Shown here piece after piece: positions 13,664 through 20,964 of a stretch of 28,548 bases of DNA. The translations under genes were made by a program, and so were the position numbers. Under the pieces are notes generated by a model, which did not search any database, was not told where the DNA came from, and saw nothing but the letters and a program-made list of their open reading frames with translations. The DNA is from DAOTXL01 sp034434895 (GTDB lineage: Bacteria; Chloroflexota; Anaerolineae; JAAYZQ01): positions 1 to 28,548 of the forward strand of contig DAOTYI010000200.1 of assembly GCA_034434895.1 (NCBI GenBank), read 5' to 3'. Each line of letters opens with the position of its first letter. The stretch's first letter is position 1.

Positions 13664-14722
13664 CTATTGAGCCAGCAGGTCCAGCATGGCCGATATGACC
13701 TGTTTTGCATCCCCGACCACGGCCATGTTGGCGATTTTCATGATCGGCGCATTCTCGTCGGGGTTGATGGCCACGATGAATCGGGCATTTTGCAGGCCGA
13801 AATAGTGATAGATGTCGCCTGACAGGCCACAGGCCACGTACAGGTCGGGGGCGATGAACTCCCCGCCAACACCCACGATCTGCTTTTCATCAATCCAGCC
13901 TTCGTCAAAGGCCCCCCGCGAGCCGGCCACGACGCCGCCGAGGGCCCTGGCCAGCTTTTCCACCAGGGCAAACCCTGCCGCATCACCCATGCCCCGCCCG
14001 GCAGAGACGACAATCCTGGCTTTGGACAGGGGGATCGGTGGCAATTCAACTCTGGCATCCAGGTCAGTCCAGGTCAGCCGTCCGGCCACGTCGGCCAGGT
14101 CCACCTCCACCCGCTGCAGGTCGCCGCTGCGGTAGGGGTCTTCGTAGGGTACCCGAAAGTAACCGGGCTCAAGGGTGGCCATCTGAGGCCGGGCTTCGGG
14201 GCAGGCAGCGGTGTGATAGACCTCGTCGCCCAAGACGCAGAAGGTGCCCAGCAGCAGCCGCTCCGCCATATCCACTCCCAGCCTGATGCAGTGGCTGATC
14301 AACCCGGTGTTCAACCGCTGCGCCAGCCGGGGGGCCAGGTCGTTGCCCAGCGGGGTGGCCGGCAGGAGCAGAATTTCGGGGCGGTAACGGTTCACCAGGT
14401 CGGCCAGGACTTTGACATAAACTTCCGGCTGATATTCGGCCAGGGCAGGCTCGTCGGCCACCAGCACCTTGTCCGCACCGCAAGCAAACAGCTTTTCGGC
14501 CAGGGGTTCCACCCCATCTCCCAGCAGCACGGCATACACATACACACCGATCTGGTCCGCCAGCTCACGGGCCTGGCCTGTGGCTGCCAGCGCTGCCGGC
14601 AACACCGATCCCGCCGCCGTCTCGGCGACGACCCAGATGTTGCGATAGCCGGTGCTGACCTCCTCGATCTCCTCCCTGCCAACCTCTTCTTCCAACCACT
14701 GATCGAGATAGCTAAAATCCAT
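13664..14722 (-). CDS. etfA: Electron transfer flavoprotein alpha subunit, variant FAD-binding motif
   Basis: A 352-aa ETF alpha subunit, which with EtfB takes electrons from acyl-CoA dehydrogenases. The FAD domain is clear: VSAGRGMGD, AFDEGW, APDLYVACGLSG, IVAINPDENAPI and AVVGDAKQV. The normal QVGQTGxTV motif is replaced by IVGVGGEF, so the conserved QTG is VGG (about residues 285-287); the Thr that contacts the flavin in characterised ETFs is missing. It also has an N-terminal extension (DFSYLDQWLEEEVGREEIEEVSTG) before the first strand. GGAGG lies 5 nt before the ATG at 14,722. It follows etfB, separated by an AT-rich palindrome, and is the last gene of the operon. Confidence 0.92.
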   Translation of the reverse strand: MDFSYLDQWLEEEVGREEIEEVSTGYRNIWVVAETAAGSVLPAALAATGQARELADQIGVYVYAVLLGDGVEPLAEKLFACGADKVLVADEPALAEYQPEVYVKVLADLVNRYRPEILLLPATPLGNDLAPRLAQRLNTGLISHCIRLGVDMAERLLLGTFCVLGDEVYHTAACPEARPQMATLEPGYFRVPYEDPYRSGDLQRVEVDLADVAGRLTWTDLDARVELPPIPLSKARIVVSAGRGMGDAAGFALVEKLARALGGVVAGSRGAFDEGWIDEKQIVGVGGEFIAPDLYVACGLSGDIYHYFGLQNARFIVAINPDENAPIMKIANMAVVGDAKQVISAMLDLLAQ

Positions 14723-14734
14723 TTCTGCCTCCTG

Positions 14735-14801
14735 CAATATCTAATATCTAATATCAATTGATATTGGATACTAGATATTAGATATTAGATATTAGATATT
14801 G
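14735..14801. repeat. AT-rich 7-bp tandem repeat forming a perfect 21-bp inverted repeat
   Basis: Units of TAATATC/GATATTA (7 bp) are arranged head to head: 14,735-14,755 is the exact reverse complement of 14,781-14,801. The 67-bp element covers the etfB stop codon and reaches to within a few bases of the etfA ribosome-binding site. The surrounding DNA is very GC-rich, so it stands out strongly in composition. Confidence 0.9.
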
Positions 14802-15569
14802 TTGCTTGAGAGCCATGATCACATCCTGGGCCACGCGGGCCGGGTCGCCCCGAAACTTTTCACCAACCTCCAGAGGAGGTGGAAAGCTCTCGCCCCGGAA
14901 GGCCAGCAATGGGGTCAGGGATGCCTCCTCCAGTCCCAGATCGGAGGCCCCCCACACCGGCACACTCCATTCCCGATAGGCGTTCATGATACGTGCCCCG
15001 TGTGGATAGCGGGGTGGAAAAGCTGCCGGGGCGATGGTGATCACGGCCGGCAGCGGGGTCTCGACCGTGGCATAGCCTTCGCCCCAGCGGCGGGTGGCCT
15101 GGAGCCGGCCGTCCTGGGCGGTCAGGGCATAAACATCGGTCACCTGGGCATAGCCAAGGGCTTCGGCCAGGCGGGGGCCGATCTGTCCGGCGCCGGTATC
15201 ACCCGATTCGCGTCCGCACAGGATGAGGTCTGCGCCGTCCAACTTTTCAACAGCCGCGGCCAGGACGCGGGTGGTCACTGTGACGTCGGCCTCCTGGAAC
15301 GCCCTGTCGCTCAGCAGATAGGCCGCGTCACAACCCATGGCCAGCGCTTCGCGCAGGGCGTCATCGGCCTGGGGCCGGCCCATGCTGAGGGCGATCACAA
15401 TGGCAGTAGAGTCCCCGCTTTCTTTCAGCCGCAGGGCTGCTTCGATGGCTGCCTTGCTGCCTGGATCCAGGATATATTCTTCACGGTTGATGAATACCCG
15501 CTCCTTATCCCGGCGGACGGTGATTCCCTTGGGGTCCAGAATCTGTTTAATCAGGACAACGATTTTCAT
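14778..15569 (-). CDS. etfB: Electron transfer flavoprotein beta subunit
   Basis: A 263-aa ETF beta subunit. It starts with MKIVVLIKQILDP and shows NREEYILDPGSKAAIEAALRLKE, the LILCGRESGDTGAGQIGPRLAEALG nucleotide-binding stretch (usually GRQAIDGDTGQVGP; here the DGD part reads SGDTGA) and GYATVETPLPAVITI. The frame is open to 15,689, but the extra 40 residues are translated from a tandem repeat (PCAPATL units), so the ATG at 15,569, with AGGAGA upstream, is correct. The last residues (QYLISNI) are encoded by the AT-rich repeat. Whether this ETF is the bifurcating type cannot be decided from the visible motifs. Confidence 0.93.
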   Translation of the reverse strand: MKIVVLIKQILDPKGITVRRDKERVFINREEYILDPGSKAAIEAALRLKESGDSTAIVIALSMGRPQADDALREALAMGCDAAYLLSDRAFQEADVTVTTRVLAAAVEKLDGADLILCGRESGDTGAGQIGPRLAEALGYAQVTDVYALTAQDGRLQATRRWGEGYATVETPLPAVITIAPAAFPPRYPHGARIMNAYREWSVPVWGASDLGLEEASLTPLLAFRGESFPPPLEVGEKFRGDPARVAQDVIMALKQQYLISNI

Positions 15570-15586
15570 AGCACTCTCCTTTTTCA

Positions 15587-15699
15587 GTCGCAGGGTTGCA
15601 GGGGCGCAAGGTCGCAGGGTTGCAGGGGCGCAGGGTTGCAGGGTTGCAGGGGCGCAAGGTTGCAGGGTTGCGGAGGCGCAGGGTTGCATGGTTGCAGGG
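15587..15699. repeat. 8-bp tandem repeat array between etfB and the four-helix-bundle gene
   Basis: About 14 consecutive 8-bp units on the minus strand, mostly CAACCCTG and CGCCCCTG with a few variants. The array fills nearly the whole gap between the two genes. Confidence 0.9.
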
Positions 15700-16080
15700 T
15701 TAGACCCGTCCCTGGATGGCAGATTCGCGGTAGTTATAGAGCATGGCCCCCAGCTTGCGATAGTTGTCGTAAAAGTGCTGGAAGCGATCTTGACTCAGCG
15801 AACCGGTCTCATAGAGCATTTCGAGGTGGGCTTTGGTTTCGTCGCACGAGGCCAGAGCGTAGGTCAGGTAGCGGACGTGATCGCCTCTGTATCGCTTCAT
15901 CCCATACCCTTCTACAAAGTTGGCAACAATAGATTTGGACGAGCGGCGGATCTGCGAGCCTTCCTCGTACATCTCGAACCTGGGCAGGTCGTCCAGCGTC
16001 ATACGATGAATCTCAACAGCCAGCTTTTTCCCCAACTGATAAATCGCTGTATCCTCGTACCCACGGACCTTCTGCTCCAT
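15700..16080 (-). CDS. Four-helix-bundle protein (23S rRNA intervening-sequence / S23 family)
   Basis: A 126-aa all-helical protein of the four-helix-bundle/IVP family (related to the S23 and Avd folds). The core signature RRSSKSIVANFVEGYGMKRYRGDHVRYLTYALASCDETKAHLEML matches the family pattern (SI-x-x-N-x-x-EG and S/C-x-x-E). Family members occur in 23S rRNA intervening sequences and scattered through genomes; their function is largely unknown. It is out of place here, between an acyl-CoA dehydrogenase and etfB, with 8-bp repeat arrays on both sides (15,587-15,699 and 16,087-16,118). AGGAG lies 7 nt before the ATG. It may be a late insertion into the operon. Confidence 0.85.
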   Translation of the reverse strand: MEQKVRGYEDTAIYQLGKKLAVEIHRMTLDDLPRFEMYEEGSQIRRSSKSIVANFVEGYGMKRYRGDHVRYLTYALASCDETKAHLEMLYETGSLSQDRFQHFYDNYRKLGAMLYNYRESAIQGRV

Positions 16081-16086
16081 GCCCCC

Positions 16087-16118
16087 CTGCTCCTCTGCTC
16101 CCCTGCCCCTCTGCTCCC
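16087..16118. repeat. 8-bp tandem repeat, four units
   Basis: CTGCTCCT, CTGCTCCC, CTGCCCCT, CTGCTCCC in succession, filling the 41-bp gap between the acyl-CoA dehydrogenase stop and the four-helix-bundle start. On the minus strand it supplies the AGGAG ribosome-binding site of that gene. Confidence 0.8.
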
Positions 16119-16121
16119 TTA

Positions 16122-17288
16122 TCAGGTCGGAATACGCAGGCCATAGGGTCGGAACAGGTTGGAGGCGATGACGATGCGCTGGATTTCGTTGGTGCCTTCG
16201 TAGATTTCAGTGATGCGCTGGTCACGCCAGCCTCGTTCAATCTCATAGTCGCGGCTGTAGCCCAGCGCCCCGTGGATCTGCAACGCCTTGTTGATACAGC
16301 GGTGGGCGACCTCTGAGCCAAAGAGTTTGCAGGCGGCTGCTTCCATGATGTGCGGCTGGCCGGTGTCAATCATCCAGGCGGTGCGATAGATGAGGGAGCG
16401 CAAAGCCTCGATCTCGACCGCCATGTCGGCGATCATGAAATAGACCGATTGTTTGGTGGCGACCGGTACGCCAAACTGCTCGCGGGCCCTGGCCCACTGC
16501 ATGGCCGATTCCAAGGCTGCCTGGGCTCCTCCCAGGCAGGCGGCTCCCAGGCTGGCCCGGCCGATGTCCAACGACTTCATGAAGGTCAGGAAGCCGGCGC
16601 CAAACTGACCCAGCACATTTTCCTTGGGCACGCGCACATCCTGAAAGACGCACTCGGCGGTCGAACTGCCCCGGATGCCCATCTTGTTTTCCAGGCTGCC
16701 GATGCTAAAGCCAGGGGTATCGGTCTCGACAATAAAGGCGGTGATGCCCCCATAAGCCCCCAGCGAGGGATCGGTGACGGCCATGACGACGATAATGTCG
16801 GCAATGTCGCCGTTGGTGATGAACACCTTGGCCCCATTGATGACAAAATGGTTGCCATCGCGGACAGCGGTGGTTTTGATGGCCGCTGCGTCGGAGCCAG
16901 CCTGGGCCTCGGTCAGGCCAAAGGCGCCGATGGCCTTGCCCTGGGCCAGAGGGACCAGATATTTTTGCTTTTGCGCCTCTGTGCCGTCCAGGTAGATGGC
17001 CATGGCGGCGATGCCGATGTGCGCCCCGATGACCGTGGCCGTGCTGCTGCACACCCGGCCCAGCTCTTCGGCCAGGATGCAGTACCCGATCTCGCCGCCG
17101 CCCATGCCCCCATACTTCTGCGGAAAGGGCACACCCATCAATCCCAATTCTGCAGCTTTTTTGATGGTCTCATGGGGCACCCGGTGTTCGCGGTCAATCA
17201 CCCTGGCCAGCGGCCGGACTTCGCTCTCGCAGAATTCACGCACCATGCGGCGGAACAGTTGATATTCCTTGGGAAAGCTGAAATCCAT
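16122..17288 (-). CDS. Acyl-CoA dehydrogenase (first of two)
   Basis: A 388-aa FAD enzyme that oxidises acyl-CoA to trans-2-enoyl-CoA and passes electrons to ETF. Visible are FGLTEAQAGSDAAAIKTTA (FAD/substrate region), VFITNGDIADI, MGIRGSSTAECVFQDVRVPKENVLG, REQFGVPVATKQSV, QIHGALGYSRDYEIER and the catalytic Glu E364 in ITEIYEGTNEIQRI, the position used by short- and medium-chain enzymes. AGGAGA precedes the ATG, 12 nt after the neighbouring dehydrogenase. The two paralogues differ clearly in sequence and presumably in chain length or branching. The substrate is not predictable. Confidence 0.93.
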   Translation of the reverse strand: MDFSFPKEYQLFRRMVREFCESEVRPLARVIDREHRVPHETIKKAAELGLMGVPFPQKYGGMGGGEIGYCILAEELGRVCSSTATVIGAHIGIAAMAIYLDGTEAQKQKYLVPLAQGKAIGAFGLTEAQAGSDAAAIKTTAVRDGNHFVINGAKVFITNGDIADIIVVMAVTDPSLGAYGGITAFIVETDTPGFSIGSLENKMGIRGSSTAECVFQDVRVPKENVLGQFGAGFLTFMKSLDIGRASLGAACLGGAQAALESAMQWARAREQFGVPVATKQSVYFMIADMAVEIEALRSLIYRTAWMIDTGQPHIMEAAACKLFGSEVAHRCINKALQIHGALGYSRDYEIERGWRDQRITEIYEGTNEIQRIVIASNLFRPYGLRIPT

Positions 17289-17300
17289 CTCTCTTCTCTC

Positions 17301-18449
17301 CTACGGCCGGATCTCCAGCCCCTCTGCCCTGTACAGGTCGCGGGCGATGAGGAACTGCTGGATCTGGCTCGTTCCTTCGATGATCTCCAGGGAGCGGCAG
17401 TCGCGGTAGTAGCGTTCGATGGCATATTCTTTCATATAGCCGTACCCGCCGTGTACCTGGAGCATCTTATGGGATACTTCGTAGGCCACCCGGCTGCCGA
17501 ACAACTTGGCGATGGATGCCTGTTGGCCAAAGCTTTGGCCTGTGTCGGCCAGCCAGGCGGTGTGCAGGATCAGGCAACGCAGGGCCTCGATCTTGGCCTT
17601 GGCGTCGGCGATATAATTCTGAATGGCCTGCTTCAGGGCGATAGGTCCGCCGAACTGGATATGCTCGATAGAGAAGCGGACCGCCTCTTCTAACGCTCGC
17701 TCGGCGCCCCCCAAGGCCAGCGCCCCGATCCCCAGGCGGCTGAGTTCCAGCGCCCCCAATGCGATCTTGAGCCCCTGCCCCTCGGCACCCAGGCGGTTCC
17801 CGACCGGGATGGCGGCATGGTCGAAGTAGAGGGTATTGCATGGTACTCCCCGCAGGCCCAGCGTCTTTTCCCGGTAGCCAACCTTGAGGCCGGGCGTGTC
17901 CTTCTCCACCAGAAAGGCGGTGATGCCCCCTTCCGCCCTGGCGAAGGTGAGGAACAGGCCGGCCAACGCCCCGTTGCTGACCCAGATTTTCGTGCCGTCG
18001 AGGAGATAGTGGCCATCATGCCGGCTGGCCGTTGTAGTCAGGGCCGTCACGTCCGAGCCGGCTCCCGGTTCGGTCAGGGCAAAAGCCCCCAGCATCTCGC
18101 CAAAGGCCAGGGCAGGCAGGTAACGTTCCTTTTGTTCCTCCGTGCCGTGATCGAGCAGGGGCTTGACCACCAGGCTGTTATGGACGCTCAGGATCAGCGC
18201 CGTGGACATGTCGGCCCGGGCCAGCTCTTCGAGCAGCAGCATGTAGGTATAGATGTCCAGGCCGCAACCTTCCATCGCCTCGGGCACCAACGCTGCCCAG
18301 AACCCCTGATCGACCGCCTTTTGCAGCAGCTCCAGCGGCGGTTCCTCGCTCTGATCAATCTGCTCCCCTTTGGGGCGGATCTCTTTGGTGCAAAAGTCGG
18401 CGAACATCCTTTTGAACATGATCTGTTCTTCGCTGAGTCGCAAATCCAT
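17301..18449 (-). CDS. Acyl-CoA dehydrogenase (second of two)
   Basis: A 382-aa acyl-CoA dehydrogenase, the paralogue of its downstream neighbour. It shows MLGAFALTEPGAGSDVTALTTTA, KIWVSNGALAGLF, LGLRGVPCNTLYFDHAAIPVGNRLG, HIQFGGPIALKQAIQNYIADA, QVHGGYGYMKEYAIERYYRD and the catalytic Glu E358 in LEIIEGTSQIQQF. The frame is open to 18,482, but the ATG at 18,449 has GGAGGG just upstream and starts the typical MDLRLSEEQ. The 75-nt gap to the enoyl-CoA hydratase holds a perfect 14-bp palindrome. It feeds ETF encoded in the same operon. Confidence 0.93.
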   Translation of the reverse strand: MDLRLSEEQIMFKRMFADFCTKEIRPKGEQIDQSEEPPLELLQKAVDQGFWAALVPEAMEGCGLDIYTYMLLLEELARADMSTALILSVHNSLVVKPLLDHGTEEQKERYLPALAFGEMLGAFALTEPGAGSDVTALTTTASRHDGHYLLDGTKIWVSNGALAGLFLTFARAEGGITAFLVEKDTPGLKVGYREKTLGLRGVPCNTLYFDHAAIPVGNRLGAEGQGLKIALGALELSRLGIGALALGGAERALEEAVRFSIEHIQFGGPIALKQAIQNYIADAKAKIEALRCLILHTAWLADTGQSFGQQASIAKLFGSRVAYEVSHKMLQVHGGYGYMKEYAIERYYRDCRSLEIIEGTSQIQQFLIARDLYRAEGLEIRP

Positions 18450-18477
18450 ACAGTCCCTCCCTGTCCGGTGGCAGAGT

Positions 18478-18510
18478 AGCAAGTGACAGGGTTGCCCCCT
18501 GTCACTTGCT
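18478..18510. repeat. Perfect 14-bp inverted repeat between enoyl-CoA hydratase and acyl-CoA dehydrogenase genes
   Basis: AGCAAGTGACAGGG and CCCTGTCACTTGCT around TTGCC. The AGCAAGTGAC part recurs in the repeats at 22,216-22,243 after tetR. There is no U-tract in either direction, so it is more likely a repeat or mRNA-processing hairpin than a terminator. Confidence 0.85.
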
Positions 18511-18524
18511 CCCTGCTCCTTATG

Positions 18525-19310
18525 CTACTTATCCTTGAACACCGGTCGGCGCTTTTCCAGGAAAGCGGCTACCCCCTCACGCATATCCTCAGTGGCTGTC
18601 AGTTTGGCGAACAGGTCGGCTTCGTGTTTCAGGCCCTCTTCCAGCGACATCTCCAGGCCCTCGTTGACCGCCTGCAGGATGGCCGCCATGGCCACGCCTC
18701 CCCACATCGAGAGGGCCTTGGCCCAGCGGAGCGCTTCACGGACCACGGTGCCCACCGGTACCACCTTGTTCACCAGGCCGATGCGATAGGCCTCCTGCGC
18801 TTTGATGCTGTTGCCGGTCAGGATCAGTTCCAGGGCGTTGCCCTTGCCCACCAATCGGGGCAGCCGCTGGGTGCCGCCCCAGCCGGGCATGATGCCCAGT
18901 TTGATCTCCGGCTGGCCGAACTGGACGCTGTCTTCGGCGATCCGGATGTGACAGGCCATGGCCAGCTCGTTGCCTCCGCCCAGACAGGCCCGGCCGTTGA
19001 TGGCGGCAATGACCGGCTTTTTCGAGTGCTCGATCTTGTCAAAGAGGATCTGCCCGCCACGCACCACGGCGTAGGCGTCGTCGTAGCCTTTCAGGGCGTT
19101 GATCTCGTTGATGTCGGCACCGGCGACAAAGAACTGCCCTGCCCCGGTAATGATGATCACTTTGACCTGCTCGTTGGCGGTCACCTCATCAAAGGCAGCA
19201 TCCAGCTCGGTCACCGTTTGTCGGTCAAAGGCGTTGGCCGGCGGGTGGTCAATGGTCAGGATGGCCGCCCGATCCTCGATACTTACTTTGACAAATTGAT
19301 AGTCTCCCAT
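18525..19310 (-). CDS. Enoyl-CoA hydratase
   Basis: A 261-aa crotonase-family enzyme that hydrates trans-2-enoyl-CoA to 3-hydroxyacyl-CoA. Both catalytic glutamates are present: E115 in CLGGGNELAMACH and E135 in FGQPEIKLGIMPGWGGTQRL, 20 residues apart as in the rat mitochondrial enzyme. The first oxyanion-hole segment is FVAGADINEI (residues 61-70). Full family length. AAAGGAG precedes the ATG. It stands alone rather than fused to the dehydrogenase as in FadB; the dehydrogenase is the adjacent upstream gene, 26 nt away. Confidence 0.93.
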   Translation of the reverse strand: MGDYQFVKVSIEDRAAILTIDHPPANAFDRQTVTELDAAFDEVTANEQVKVIIITGAGQFFVAGADINEINALKGYDDAYAVVRGGQILFDKIEHSKKPVIAAINGRACLGGGNELAMACHIRIAEDSVQFGQPEIKLGIMPGWGGTQRLPRLVGKGNALELILTGNSIKAQEAYRIGLVNKVVPVGTVVREALRWAKALSMWGGVAMAAILQAVNEGLEMSLEEGLKHEADLFAKLTATEDMREGVAAFLEKRRPVFKDK

Positions 19311-19336
19311 CGTTGGCTCCTTTCGTTCTGTACGGA

Positions 19337-20581
19337 TTACGTTGTGTACTCTTTGAATCCGCGCCCTGTCTTCTTGCCCAACTCGCCGGCGCGCACTTTT
19401 TGGTACAGGATGTCCACGGGGTGGAAGCGGGGGCCAAATTCCTGCTCCAGTGCCTCCAGCTTTTGCACGACAACGTCCAGGCCCATCTCATCCATATACT
19501 CCAGCGGGCCCATGCGCACCAGCTCGCCGCCCTTGTTGACCTGCATCCCGATACCGGCGATGCAGGCCATGTCAATGTCATTGACGTTGGCGATCTTTTC
19601 CTGGGCGCACAGGGCCGCCTCGTTTAGGAAGGGCATGATCAGCCGATCGACGCTGAAACGGGTGCCGGTTTCTACCTCGCCGCTGTCCTGAAGCTGTTTG
19701 ATGATCGCCTCCAGCGGTTCGGCGTCGGTAGCGGTGTAGACGTAGAATCCCACCCCTGTTTTCTCGCCCAACCGCTTCATTTCGACCAGTTTGTCGAACA
19801 GTTTGACCGGCGCCAGGCGTTCACTATAGTGGGAATAGAGGTAGCGGCCGACGTGGGCGCAGACGTCAATGCCCAACATATCCATCAGGAAGAAAGGCCC
19901 CATCGGCCAGCCAAAGCCGTCGCGGCCCAGTGCTTCGTCAATCTGCTGCGCCGTGGCTGCCCCCTGCTCCAGGGCCAGCACCGCTTCGTTGAGGTAGGGC
20001 ATCAGCAAGCGGTTGACCAGGAAACCGGGGCATTCCCTGACGATCACCGGGATTTTGCGCAGTTCCTGGGTGAACTGCTCCACGGTGTCTATGGTATCCT
20101 GCTCGGTTCCGGCAGCAGGGATGATTTCGACCAGCTTCATGACGTGGGCGGGGTTGAAAAAGTGCATCCCGATCATCTTATGGGGGCGGTTTGTGGCTGC
20201 GCCCATTTCGGTGATGGACAGGGCTGAGGTGTTGGAAGCAAAGATGGTATCGGGTGGGCAGACCTGGTCCAATTCCCGGAAGACCTGCTGCTTGATCTTC
20301 ATCACCTCCGGCACCGCTTCGATGACAATGTCTACGTCGGAGAAGCTATCGTAGGTCAGGGTGTATTCGATGAGGTCCAGCTTTTCCTGCATCTGGGCCG
20401 GTGTCATCTTGCCCTGATCCACCCGTTTCTGGTAGATGCCTTCTACGTGCCGACGGGCCATGTCCAGTTGCCCCTGGTCAATGTCCTTCACCACCACCGG
20501 CAGGCCGGAGTAGGTGATCACCTGGGCGATGCCGCCGCCCATGGCCCCTGCGCCGACCACGCCTGCCTTGAAAATCCACAT
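19337..20581 (-). CDS. 3-Hydroxyacyl-CoA dehydrogenase with two C-terminal domains
   Basis: A 414-aa NAD-dependent dehydrogenase converting 3-hydroxyacyl-CoA to 3-oxoacyl-CoA. The Rossmann motif is GAGAMGGGIAQ (residues 10-20), the NAD/substrate Asn lies in SNTSALSI (N118) and the catalytic His is H140 in GMHFFNP. Two helical 3HCDH_C domains follow: GFLVNRLLMPYLNEA...GWPMGPFFLMDMLG and SVDRLIMPFLNEAALCAQ...GGELVRMGPLEYMDEMG. This is the layout of the FadB dehydrogenase half without the crotonase domain. GGAGGG precedes the ATG. Upstream is a 111-nt gap with a repeat; downstream is the hydratase that makes its substrate. Confidence 0.93.
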   Translation of the reverse strand: MWIFKAGVVGAGAMGGGIAQVITYSGLPVVVKDIDQGQLDMARRHVEGIYQKRVDQGKMTPAQMQEKLDLIEYTLTYDSFSDVDIVIEAVPEVMKIKQQVFRELDQVCPPDTIFASNTSALSITEMGAATNRPHKMIGMHFFNPAHVMKLVEIIPAAGTEQDTIDTVEQFTQELRKIPVIVRECPGFLVNRLLMPYLNEAVLALEQGAATAQQIDEALGRDGFGWPMGPFFLMDMLGIDVCAHVGRYLYSHYSERLAPVKLFDKLVEMKRLGEKTGVGFYVYTATDAEPLEAIIKQLQDSGEVETGTRFSVDRLIMPFLNEAALCAQEKIANVNDIDMACIAGIGMQVNKGGELVRMGPLEYMDEMGLDVVVQKLEALEQEFGPRFHPVDILYQKVRAGELGKKTGRGFKEYTT

Positions 20582-20603
20582 TGTTCCCTCCTTTCGTTCA
20601 ACC

Positions 20604-20677
20604 AGGGATCAGGGATAAGGAGGAAAGAGGGGAGAAAGTTGCGTCCGGATCGGCTCGTACCCCTCGTCCCTTATCCC
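20604..20677. repeat. Inverted short repeat between the 86-aa gene and the hydroxyacyl-CoA dehydrogenase
   Basis: AGGGATCAGGGATAAGG (7-bp period) at the left and CCTTATCCC at 20,669-20,677, the exact complement of GGGATAAGG at 20,612-20,620. Non-coding. Confidence 0.6.
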
Positions 20678-20692
20678 TTGCCCCTCAATTTC

Positions 20693-20953
20693 CTACCATG
20701 TCGGCAGGGCGATCGCGGCGGCCGGATCATCCAGCCGGACGAAGTAAAGCCAGCGGTCGGGGTATCGGGCATAGGCGGCCGCGTTGGCCTTGCCCAGCGT
20801 TGCCCCGATGAAATAGTCGCCGCTTTCCGGTTCGATAGCGACCACACCTTCCTGCCCTGCCAGCGCCGTTTGCAACCCGGCCAGGCGTGCCCTGGCCCTG
20901 GCTTCAAAGTCGGCCCGCACCGTTTTGTCCTGCCACATTGCTACATCTGCCAT
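20693..20953 (-). CDS. Small protein of unknown function (86 aa)
   Basis: A small soluble protein without a signal or membrane segment. The first ~30 residues are charged and helical (VRADFEARARARLAGLQ); the rest looks like a small beta-rich domain (GVVAIEPESGDYFIGATLGKANAAAYARYPDRWLYFVRLDDP). I do not recognise a function. Evidence that it is real: AGGAGG lies 4 nt before the ATG, it begins 11 nt after the thiolase stop in the same strand and operon, and its codon use matches its neighbours. It could be a regulator or partner of the beta-oxidation enzymes, or an unrelated passenger. Confidence 0.7.
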   Translation of the reverse strand: MADVAMWQDKTVRADFEARARARLAGLQTALAGQEGVVAIEPESGDYFIGATLGKANAAAYARYPDRWLYFVRLDDPAAAIALPTW

Positions 20954-20964
20954 CTTTCCTCCTT

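Noticed and set aside
15570..15689. N-terminal extension of EtfB (PCAPATL repeats)
   Set aside because: The extension is a translation of the 8-bp tandem array; the ATG at 15,569 has a good ribosome-binding site and the standard EtfB start.
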